A DNA stretch of 18,035 nucleotides, taken from the NCBI GenBank assembly GCA_002345145.1, contig DDVC01000200.1:5152-23186 (forward strand), in the 5' to 3' direction. Positions within the stretch are counted from its first letter, which is position 1, and every line of letters starts with the position of its first letter. Below, piece by piece: positions 7,125 through 13,634 of this stretch. Under the pieces are notes generated by a model, which searched no databases, had not been told where the DNA came from, and saw only the letters and a program-made list of their open reading frames with translations. This DNA is from Bacteroidetes bacterium UBA2322 (GTDB taxonomy: Bacteria > Bacteroidota > Bacteroidia > Chitinophagales > UBA2359). The position numbers were made by a program, and so were the translations under genes.

Positions 7125-8495
7125 ATGAAAATATATCAATCTCTTTTTAGTTTACTGCCCTTTACCCTTTTGGCAGTACTGTTTTTTGCCCATACCGCCT
7201 GCGAAATAGATGAGCAGGTTGACCCTAATGGTCCGAGTATGGAGGCTATTGAAGGCAATGCCACTATTGGCGACCTAAACAATGTGGTAACCGGTATAGA
7301 AGCCGGTATGCGCAACCGTTTGGGTACTTATTTTGACGGCGTAGGTGTTTTAGGACGCGAATGGTACCGTTTTTCGGGCTCCGACCCGCGTTTTACCTCC
7401 GATTTATTAGGTAAAGGCGCTGCTATTTTAGATGACAATACTTTTTATACCACCGCCTCTTACGCCGAGCGCTACCGCATAGTGCGCAACTGCAACATCT
7501 TAATTAATGCGGTAAACAATACTACCGAGCCTCTTACCCAACAAGAAAAAAACGGCTATCTTGGTTTTGCCAAAACCGTTATGGCTTACCAATTGCTATT
7601 GGTATTAAACCAACAGTACAGTTGCGGTATTAGGGTAGATGTAGCTAACCCCGATAATTTGGGTCCGTTTTTGGGTTATGATGAATCGCTCCAAGCCATT
7701 CAAGCCCTGTTTGCCGAAGGACAAACCCTGTTGAGCAATGCCGGCGACAGTTTTGTATTCAGCCTTTCATCGGGGTTTTCGGGATTTGGTAATCCCGATG
7801 GTTTTCTGAAATTTAACCGCGCCTTAGCCGCCCGGGTAGCCATTTACCAAGGTAATGCCGATGCCGCCCTTACCCACCTTAGCGCCTCTTTTATGGAGCT
7901 TTCTGCCGATAGCTCTACCCTTTACAAAGGTATTTACCACCCGTTTTCAACTGCCGGCGGCGACCAACTAAATGAGCTGTTTTACCCCCTTAACTCCGCT
8001 GCCGGCGCAAACCTGCGCGCCGCCCACCCCTCTTACATTGCCAATATGGAAGCGGGCGACCACAGAATTTGGAAAGTAGGACTACGCACCGATACCGCCT
8101 TCCAAGACGGGCTGCAAAGCAAGTACGACTTTTTCCGCTACCGCTCGCTTGCCGACCCCATTCCTATTATACGCAACGAAGAGCTGGTACTTATTTATGC
8201 CGAAGCCAGCAATCTGCTTGGTCGCCCCAATGATGTGGTATCTGCCATAAACTTAGTTAGGAGCGCCGCCGGTTTGCCCGATTACAATGGCGGCACCACC
8301 CAAGATGACCTGCGCAACGAAATACTCCGCCAGCGCCGCTACTCCCTTTATGGCGAAGGACATCGCTGGATAGATGTGCGCCGCTATAACCTGCTCAACC
8401 AACTGCCCAAAGACCGCCCCGATGACGATGTGTGGATTAACTTTCCGCGCCCGGCTACCGAAAACCAAGCCTGTAGCGCTCAAAGCGCCGGGTAA
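7125..8495 (+). CDS. SusD/RagB-family nutrient-binding outer-membrane lipoprotein
   Basis: A 456-residue surface lipoprotein that acts as the ligand-capturing lid of the SusC transporter upstream. The N-terminus is a lipoprotein signal (hydrophobic residues 8-22, then HTAC with C26 as the likely lipidated cysteine and E27 following). The helical TPR-like fold of SusD is seen in the body (YAERYRIVRNCNILINAVNN; GYLGFAKTVMAYQLL). The C-terminal signature is strong: EELVLIYAEASNLLGRPNDV, then INLVRSAAGLP, and from residue 399 EILRQRRYSLYGEGHRWIDV. It is at the short end for SusD proteins (often about 500 residues). It ends 25 bases before an intrinsic terminator, closing a two-gene operon. The ligand is unknown; SusD-type proteins vary greatly in sequence outside these motifs. 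Confidence 0.95.
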   Translation: MKIYQSLFSLLPFTLLAVLFFAHTACEIDEQVDPNGPSMEAIEGNATIGDLNNVVTGIEAGMRNRLGTYFDGVGVLGREWYRFSGSDPRFTSDLLGKGAAILDDNTFYTTASYAERYRIVRNCNILINAVNNTTEPLTQQEKNGYLGFAKTVMAYQLLLVLNQQYSCGIRVDVANPDNLGPFLGYDESLQAIQALFAEGQTLLSNAGDSFVFSLSSGFSGFGNPDGFLKFNRALAARVAIYQGNADAALTHLSASFMELSADSSTLYKGIYHPFSTAGGDQLNELFYPLNSAAGANLRAAHPSYIANMEAGDHRIWKVGLRTDTAFQDGLQSKYDFFRYRSLADPIPIIRNEELVLIYAEASNLLGRPNDVVSAINLVRSAAGLPDYNGGTTQDDLRNEILRQRRYSLYGEGHRWIDVRRYNLLNQLPKDRPDDDVWINFPRPATENQACSAQSAG

Positions 8496-8520
8496 TTTCC
8501 CATAAAACTACCCACTCTGT

Positions 8521-8557
8521 CATACGCCCAACGGTTTTGCTGTTGGGCGTATGTTTT
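8521..8557 (+). terminator. intrinsic terminator of the susCD operon
   Basis: A perfect 12-bp stem (CATACGCCCAAC at 8521-8532 with GTTGGGCGTATG at 8542-8553) encloses a 9-base loop and is followed by TTTT. It starts 25 bases after the SusD stop codon. No A-run precedes the stem, so it probably works only on the plus strand. Confidence 0.9.
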
Positions 8558-8628
8558 ATAGGATAGCGCTTGTTTGGGTATGGCTGTTTTTCTAAAAAAG
8601 GGTAGTGTTTCAGCTAATCGCCCAAAAC

Positions 8629-8650
8629 TGCATGATGGGCAGTAACTAAG
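8629..8650 (+). repeat. diverged 22-bp direct repeat, copy 1
   Basis: This copy pairs with 8758-8779, 129 bases downstream in the same orientation, with 19 of 22 bases identical. The shared core is TGGGCAGTA followed by one variable base and CTAAG. Here it runs directly into the palindrome AGTAGCGCTACT. Confidence 0.6.
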
Positions 8651-8690
8651 TAGCGCTACTGTTTTAAAAAAATCGGTAACAATCAGCCGC

Positions 8691-8710
8691 ATCTGCGTTA
8701 TCCATGTGCT
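8691..8710 (-). repeat. dispersed intergenic repeat, copy A
   Basis: Read on the minus strand this is AGCACATGGATAACGCAGAT. It matches 17 of 20 bases of 17916-17935, which is in the opposite orientation. Both copies lie in gene-free DNA. Confidence 0.55.
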
Positions 8711-8757
8711 AATTGCTGCCCTAAATTTTACCCCTTAGCCTGCAAACGCCATGAACT

Positions 8758-8779
8758 TGCAGGGTGGGCAGTACCTAAG
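8758..8779 (+). repeat. diverged 22-bp direct repeat, copy 2
   Basis: This is the partner of 8629-8650 (19 of 22 bases identical). It is followed by the A/T-rich hairpin at 8787-8806 instead of the palindrome that follows copy 1. Confidence 0.6.
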
Positions 8780-8881
8780 AAGCTACCTTTTTTCTTGATA
8801 AAAAAGAAGCAAAAAATCAAGCCTGCCTGAAAATTGGGCAACAGGCAAAAACAGAAGGCAATGTATATGCCGGTTGTTTTC

Positions 8882-10669
8882 CTAATCGTTTCGTTCGCCG
8901 GCGTACATTTGGTTAATATAGTTGGCATATTTTTGCAGAATTACGCGGCGTTTCAGTTTCATGGTGGGCGTAAGTTCGCCGCCGTCTATTGTCCACTCAT
9001 CGGGCAAGAGGACAAATTTTTTCACCTGTTCAATATGGCTGAAATTTTTATTGTAATCTTGCACCACTTGTTGGTATTTTTCTAACACTTTGGGGTGCGA
9101 GAGGAGTTCCGCTTTGTCGGTAGTGGTAATACCGTGTTCTTTAGCCCATTCTATCAAAGAGGGCATAGCGGGCACAATAAGGGCAGATACAAACTTCATG
9201 CCTTCGCCTACCACCATCATTTGTTCAATAAGGAAATCTTGTTTAAACATGGTTTCAATGGGGTTTGGCGCTACATACTTGCCACCCGATGTTTTGAGCA
9301 GTTCTTTTTTGCGGTCGGTAATTTTAAGGTATTTAAAGCCGTGTTTACCGGGTACTAACTCACCAATATCACCGGTATGAAACCATCCATCGGCATCTAT
9401 TACCTCAGCGGTCGCATCGGGTTTTTGGTAGTAACCCATCATAATACTGGGTCCTTTGGCTAAAATTTCGCCGTCATCGGCAATTTTCACCTCCACATTG
9501 TCAATGGGCGGACCTACGGTGCCCAGCAGTGCGCCGTGTTTGGTAAACCTACTGATAGAAATGGCAGGCGAAGTTTCGGTAAGTCCGTAGCCTTCTCTAA
9601 TGGGTATGCCCGCTGCCGAAAACACCCTTGCCATTTTTGTAGGGCAAGCCGCAGCGCCGGTAACAATACCTTTTACTTTGCCGCCCAGCGCCTCGCGCCA
9701 TTTGCTGAAAATAAGTTTATCGGCAATGGCAAGCTGTATGCCTTCCAGCAAGCCGGGCTGGTAGTCGTATTCGTAGTTTTCGGTAAGGCTGAGCGCCCAA
9801 AAAAAGAGTTTCTTTTTTAAACCGGTGAGGTGGTGCCCGGTGCTGTAAATTTTTTCATACACTTTTTCTAAAAGGCGCGGCACGGTGGTAAAAAATTCGG
9901 GTTTTACCTCTTTCAGGTTGTCGCCCAATTTTTCTACACTTTCGGCATAGGTAATGGTAACGCCTATGGTCATGTAGCCATAAGTTACCATTCGTTCAAA
10001 AATGTGGCAAAGCGGTAAAAAGCTCAGCGCTTGGTCGCCCGGCTCTAAGGGAATAAGCGGAAGCGTAGCCTTGATATTACTTACGATATTGTTGTGGGAG
10101 AGCATTACGCCCTTAGGGTTGCCGGTAGTGCCCGATGTGTAAATTATGGTAGCCATGTCATCGGGTTTAATGGAGGCTTTTATACTTTCTACCTCGCTCA
10201 TATTGCCTTCGGCAAAAATGGTTTCCCAGTGTTTTGCGCCTTCTACCTTGTTAAAGGTATAAATATCTAAGAGCGATTCAATCATGGGTTGTGCCTTTTG
10301 CACTTTATGCAGCAGCACTTCGCCATCTACAAAGCAGTATTTTACCTGCGCATCGTTAAAAATGTATTCATACTCTCGTGGGCTAATGGTAGGGTAAACC
10401 GGCACATTTATGACCCCAATTTGCTGCATACCTATATCCATAATGTTCCACTCGGGGCGGTTGGTAAAGGAAATAAGCGCCACTTTATCGCCCGGTTTCA
10501 GCCCTAATTTAAGCAGCCCAAGGCTTACTTTGTTGCACAATGCCACAAACTCGGCGGTACTGTAATGCTTCCAGCCGCCGCCGTTTGGTTTGCTGCCAAT
10601 ACATTTTTCAAGCGGACTTTTGGCAAGTTGGTAATGCGGAATGTCGAAAAGACGCGAAAACGTTTGCAT
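8882..10669 (-). CDS. long-chain fatty-acid-CoA ligase (AMP-forming)
   Basis: A 595-residue cytoplasmic or membrane-associated acyl-CoA synthetase that activates fatty acids with ATP and CoA, giving acyl-CoA, AMP and pyrophosphate, for degradation or lipid synthesis. The adenylate-forming motifs are complete: P-loop-like YTSGTTGNPKGVMLSH (about 177-192), GYGLTETSP (about 360), GWFHTGDIGE, and the hinge plus catalytic region ITDRKKELLKTSGGKYVAPN (about 450-470). The C-terminus has GELTPTMKLKRR with the lysine expected in the long-chain subgroup. Length is typical for this compact FadD15-like type. There is no signal peptide. The gene has its own promoter, which overlaps the end of the GNAT gene upstream (59 bases between the two coding regions), so it can be expressed alone or by read-through. 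Chain-length preference cannot be read from the sequence. Confidence 0.95.
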   Translation of the reverse strand: MQTFSRLFDIPHYQLAKSPLEKCIGSKPNGGGWKHYSTAEFVALCNKVSLGLLKLGLKPGDKVALISFTNRPEWNIMDIGMQQIGVINVPVYPTISPREYEYIFNDAQVKYCFVDGEVLLHKVQKAQPMIESLLDIYTFNKVEGAKHWETIFAEGNMSEVESIKASIKPDDMATIIYTSGTTGNPKGVMLSHNNIVSNIKATLPLIPLEPGDQALSFLPLCHIFERMVTYGYMTIGVTITYAESVEKLGDNLKEVKPEFFTTVPRLLEKVYEKIYSTGHHLTGLKKKLFFWALSLTENYEYDYQPGLLEGIQLAIADKLIFSKWREALGGKVKGIVTGAAACPTKMARVFSAAGIPIREGYGLTETSPAISISRFTKHGALLGTVGPPIDNVEVKIADDGEILAKGPSIMMGYYQKPDATAEVIDADGWFHTGDIGELVPGKHGFKYLKITDRKKELLKTSGGKYVAPNPIETMFKQDFLIEQMMVVGEGMKFVSALIVPAMPSLIEWAKEHGITTTDKAELLSHPKVLEKYQQVVQDYNKNFSHIEQVKKFVLLPDEWTIDGGELTPTMKLKRRVILQKYANYINQMYAGERND

Positions 10670-10704
10670 AATTGCTATTTTAGAGAGTAAAGTTAAATTT
10701 TGGT

Positions 10705-10736
10705 TAAAGATAAGTTAGCCCAATACAATTAACCAA
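10705..10736 (-). promoter_or_regulatory. promoter of the acyl-CoA synthetase gene
   Basis: On the minus strand TTG (10736-10734), a 21-base spacer and TATCTTTA (10712-10705) fit the Bacteroidota -33/-7 pattern with one mismatch in the -7 box. Transcription would begin near 10699, about 30 bases before the ATG at 10669. The -33 element lies inside the last codons of the upstream GNAT gene. Confidence 0.5.
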
Positions 10737-11349
10737 GTTTTAGTGGTGTTTTTTGTTTATAGCAGCATTTTTTTATCCAGAATACCAATGTTTTATCTGT
10801 TTCGTGTGGTTGGTCTATATCTTTCCATGTCATTTGGCAGGTAAGGTGAGGTTGTTGGGAAAACCCCTGTTTTTGCCAAAGCCCATGTAGCGGCTTATAA
10901 TCAGCCGGTTTGAGCGGGTGGTCATCGGGTCTTATAACCGCACAAAAACAAACCATTTCTGCGCCCCAATGTAGGGCATGTTTTTCCCGATGAGCAAAAA
11001 ACGCCTTCCCTATGCCCCGTCCCCTATAGTTGGGTAGCAACACCGATTCGCCGTAATAAAACAGCCGGGTTATGGGGTAGTCTGCCTGTATAAAGGGCTG
11101 TTTTACATTGTCTGATTCGTGCAACATGGGCAGCGCTGTGGATACACCCACTACCGCCTCTCCGTCAAAAGCCACCACCACTACCGCATCGGGTGTTTGG
11201 GTATAGGTTTGCAGGTATTGGGTTTCGTAGTCCATAGCGCCTTCGTATAAATAAGGAAACTCACTAAAAACGGTCATGCGCAACTGTGCCAATTGCGGTA
11301 AATACTGCTGCGCTTTATTACCGGTAAATGATACTACTCTGATAGACAT
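10729..11349 (-). CDS. GNAT-family N-acetyltransferase
   Basis: A 206-residue acetyltransferase of the GNAT superfamily, using acetyl-CoA to acetylate an unidentified amine. The acetyl-CoA pyrophosphate-binding loop is seen in LLPNYRGRGIGKAFFAHREK, preceded by the beta-strand GESV, and the N-terminal part (VVSFTGNKAQQYLPQLAQLR) is the usual first helix. Early residues FPYLYEGAMDYETQYLQTY recall a GNAT subgroup that is widely distributed but uncharacterised. The open frame extends 21 codons further upstream to 11412, but the ATG at 11349 is chosen because a predicted promoter (11376-11406) lies within that extension and the GNAT fold begins at once with SIRVVSF. The C-terminal tail is basic and cysteine-containing (WIKKCCYKQKTPLK). 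No substrate clue comes from the neighbours. Confidence 0.88.
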   Translation of the reverse strand: MSIRVVSFTGNKAQQYLPQLAQLRMTVFSEFPYLYEGAMDYETQYLQTYTQTPDAVVVVAFDGEAVVGVSTALPMLHESDNVKQPFIQADYPITRLFYYGESVLLPNYRGRGIGKAFFAHREKHALHWGAEMVCFCAVIRPDDHPLKPADYKPLHGLWQKQGFSQQPHLTCQMTWKDIDQPHETDKTLVFWIKKCCYKQKTPLKLG

Positions 11350-11375
11350 AGCAAATGTGTAAACTTGGTTGAAAA

Positions 11376-11406
11376 AAAAGGTAATTTTCGGGTAAATTTG
11401 TGGCAA
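11376..11406 (-). promoter_or_regulatory. promoter of the GNAT gene
   Basis: On the minus strand TTG (11406-11404), a 20-base spacer and TACCTTTT (11383-11376) match the Bacteroidota pattern with one mismatch. Transcription would start near 11370 and the leader would be about 20 bases. This supports the start at 11349 over the longer frame. Confidence 0.5.
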
Positions 11407-11520
11407 TTCCAAATGTTATGTTTAACAATGTGGCATTAGCTTGTTCTGATATTTATGCCTATGCCAACCCATTCCACCTTTTACCTGTTGTAATTACGCC
11501 AAATCAAAACTACACTCCCC

Positions 11521-12459
11521 ATGACCTCATTCTTCCGTTCTGCCTATTTATGGTTGGTATCATTAATGCCTATGGCGGCGCAAACTGCCAAAGAAGTGGC
11601 GCTGCCCCCGCATTTCAGTTTTCAGGGGCACAGGGGCGCGCGGGGTTTAGCGCCCGAAAACACCGTGCCGGCGTTTTTAACCAGTCAGCAATTGGGCATT
11701 TACACCTTAGAGTTAGATGTGGTTATCAGCGCAGATGAGCAGGTGGTGGTTTCGCATGAGCCTTGGTTTAACCCTGTTATATGCAGTTTTCCTGATGGAA
11801 CACCCCTAACACCCGATTTGGCTACCAAACACATTATTTACCAAATGCCTTATGAACAGGTAAAACAGTACGACTGTGGTTTGCGGGGCAACCCCAAATT
11901 TCCGCAACAGCAGCCCCAAAAAGCACATAAACCCCTGTTGAGCGAGGTAATTCAAGCGGCAGATGCTTATGCTGCTGCCCATAACCTGCCCCTGCCAACC
12001 TATAATATAGAACTTAAAACCGAAAACGGTAAAGCCGGCGATGGCATCTATCAACCCGCGCCGGAGCATTATGTAAAATTGGTACAGCAGCAAATAGAAT
12101 TTGCCGGTGTGCAAAACAGGGTTATTGTGCAATCTTTTGACGTGCGCATTTTGCAGGCTTACCACCAATTATACCCCCAAATTACCCTTTCTTACCTGGT
12201 TGCCAATGCCAACAGCTTAACCAAAAACCTGCAACTACTGGGTTTTAGCCCGCCTATTTACTCGCCCAATTACCTGCTTGCTTCTGCCAAACTTATCCGA
12301 AATGCTCACAAAAAAGGTATAAAAGTTATTGCATGGACGGTAAACGATACACCCACTATGCTCAAACTCATTCATCGGGGTATTGATGGCATTATTACCG
12401 ATTATCCCAATCTGGCTGCCCAAATCCTGCAACAAACCACATTTATGCCCCAAAAATGA
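11521..12459 (+). CDS. glycerophosphodiester phosphodiesterase (secreted)
   Basis: A 312-residue GDPD-family TIM-barrel enzyme that hydrolyses glycerophosphodiesters to glycerol 3-phosphate and an alcohol, for phosphate or carbon recovery from phospholipid debris. A signal peptide is likely (residues 1-21, YLWLVSLMPMAAQ). The hallmark FQGHRGARGLAPENT carries catalytic H37, R38 and E46; the metal and acid residues continue with E64 and D66 (YTLELDV) and the second catalytic histidine H79 (VVSHEPW). NIELKTENG, VQSFDVRIL and the closing VIAWTVNDTPTMLKLIHRGI DGIITDYPN region complete the barrel, as expected for the family. The ATG at 11521 gives the best signal sequence. It is divergent from the GNAT gene and lies 70 bases upstream of mnmA on the same strand, so shared transcription is possible. 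Family confidence is high; preferred head group is unknown. Confidence 0.94.
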   Translation: MTSFFRSAYLWLVSLMPMAAQTAKEVALPPHFSFQGHRGARGLAPENTVPAFLTSQQLGIYTLELDVVISADEQVVVSHEPWFNPVICSFPDGTPLTPDLATKHIIYQMPYEQVKQYDCGLRGNPKFPQQQPQKAHKPLLSEVIQAADAYAAAHNLPLPTYNIELKTENGKAGDGIYQPAPEHYVKLVQQQIEFAGVQNRVIVQSFDVRILQAYHQLYPQITLSYLVANANSLTKNLQLLGFSPPIYSPNYLLASAKLIRNAHKKGIKVIAWTVNDTPTMLKLIHRGIDGIITDYPNLAAQILQQTTFMPQK

Positions 12460-12529
12460 GCCTATTTACCCAGTTCCGAACTTTTACCCGATTTTTTTTG
12501 TAGTAATGGCTGCATAAAATTATACAAAA

Positions 12530-13630
12530 ATGAGCAAACACGGACGCGTATTGGTTGCTATGAGCGGTGGTATAGACAGCACCGTTACCGCTGCCATGCT
12601 GCACGAGCAAGGATATGAGGTAATAGGCATTACCATGAAAACATGGGATTATGCCACATCGGGCGGCTCTAAAAAAGAAACGGGTTGTTGCAGCCTCGAT
12701 TCTATTAACGATGCCCGCTCGGTAGCGGTTGATTTTGGGTTTCACCATTTTATCATAGACATACGCGAGGAATTTGGCGATTGGGTTATTGAAAATTTTG
12801 TGGAAGAATACATTGCCGGCAGAACGCCCAACCCCTGCATTTTGTGTAATACACATATTAAATGGGCTGCCCTGCTCCGCCGCGCCGATGCCCTTGACTG
12901 TGAGTTTATAGCCACCGGACACTATGCCCAAAAACGCTATGAAAACGGGCGATACCTTATTTATAAAGGCGTTGATGAGCTGAAAGACCAATCTTATGTG
13001 CTGTGGGGATTGCAACAACAAAACCTTGCCCGAACCATGTTTCCGGTGGGTGGGTTCAGAAAACCCGAAATACGCCAAATGGCAATGGACTGGGGTTATA
13101 CAGAACTTGCCCAAAAATCGGAAAGTTATGAAATTTGTTTTATTCCCGATAACGACTATCGGGGTTTCCTGAAACGCCGGGTGCCCGATTTGGAACAAAA
13201 GGTTAAAGGCGGTAAATTTGTATCGGTTACCGGCGAGCTGTTGGGTACGCATGATGGCTACCCGTTTTTTACCATAGGACAGCGCAAAGGATTGGGCATT
13301 GCCTTAGGCAAACCTGTTTATGTAGTAAAAATTATTCCCGAAACCAACACCGTAGTGCTGGGCGAAGAAGAAGACGTAAAACAAAACGCCATGTGGGTGC
13401 GCAATATCAATATGGTAAAATATCCCGATGCCTTGGCGGGTATGGAAACCATTACCAAAATCCGCTCACACCACATAGGCGCGCCTGCCTACATTAAACA
13501 AGAAGCCGACCGCATGAACGTGGTTTTTCATGAGTGGGTTGATGCCATTGCCCCCGGTCAGTCGGCTGTTTTTTATGAGGGCAACGATGTTATTGGCGGC
13601 GGTCATATAGAAATGAGTTACGACCTGTAA
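12530..13630 (+). CDS. mnmA: tRNA-specific 2-thiouridylase MnmA
   Basis: A 366-residue cytoplasmic enzyme that adds sulfur to C2 of the wobble uridine U34 in Lys, Glu and Gln tRNAs, using ATP and a persulfide relay. The PP-loop SGGIDS is at residues 12-17. The two catalytic cysteines are in place: C103 in NPCILCN and C203 in YEICFIPDNDYRGFL, the positions equivalent to the known disulfide-forming pair of the E. coli enzyme. ATGHYAQ, KDQSYVLWGL and FTIGQRKGLGI are further family signatures, and the C-terminal beta-barrel is present. Length matches the family. The ATG start is supported by the fixed distance to the PP-loop. The stop codon is four bases from that of the convergent restriction-modification gene. 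Confidence 0.98.
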   Translation: MSKHGRVLVAMSGGIDSTVTAAMLHEQGYEVIGITMKTWDYATSGGSKKETGCCSLDSINDARSVAVDFGFHHFIIDIREEFGDWVIENFVEEYIAGRTPNPCILCNTHIKWAALLRRADALDCEFIATGHYAQKRYENGRYLIYKGVDELKDQSYVLWGLQQQNLARTMFPVGGFRKPEIRQMAMDWGYTELAQKSESYEICFIPDNDYRGFLKRRVPDLEQKVKGGKFVSVTGELLGTHDGYPFFTIGQRKGLGIALGKPVYVVKIIPETNTVVLGEEEDVKQNAMWVRNINMVKYPDALAGMETITKIRSHHIGAPAYIKQEADRMNVVFHEWVDAIAPGQSAVFYEGNDVIGGGHIEMSYDL

Positions 13631-13634
13631 TGGC

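Larger units (their letters stand above)
8560..8881. other. repeat-bearing intergenic region between susD and the acyl-CoA synthetase
   Basis: About 320 bases without a gene lie between the susCD terminator and the convergent acyl-CoA synthetase stop. They hold a diverged direct repeat (8629-8650 and 8758-8779), a perfect palindrome AGTAGCGCTACT at 8649-8660, a copy of the dispersed repeat shared with 17916-17935, and an A/T-rich hairpin at 8787-8806 (CTTTTTT, loop CTTGAT, AAAAAAG). CTTGAT at 8794-8799 and ATCAAG downstream form a second, overlapping inverted pair. No clear terminator for the minus-strand gene was found. Confidence 0.6.

Noticed and set aside
10729..11412. longer GNAT start at 11412
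   Set aside because: The additional 21 codons cover a good -33/-7 promoter match, and the GNAT fold begins directly after the ATG at 11349.
11400..11738. 112-codon frame overlapping the start of the phosphodiesterase gene
   Set aside because: It is out of frame with the clear GDPD protein, begins at a non-ATG codon over the divergent promoter region, and has no family features.
12460..12529. separate promoter for mnmA
   Set aside because: A TTG is present in the T-rich stretch, but no acceptable -7 box follows at 19-21 bases upstream of the start codon.
12443..13252. 269-codon minus-strand frame opposite mnmA
   Set aside because: It is long only because mnmA codon use leaves the antisense frame open; the mnmA frame has full family motifs and the antisense product has none.
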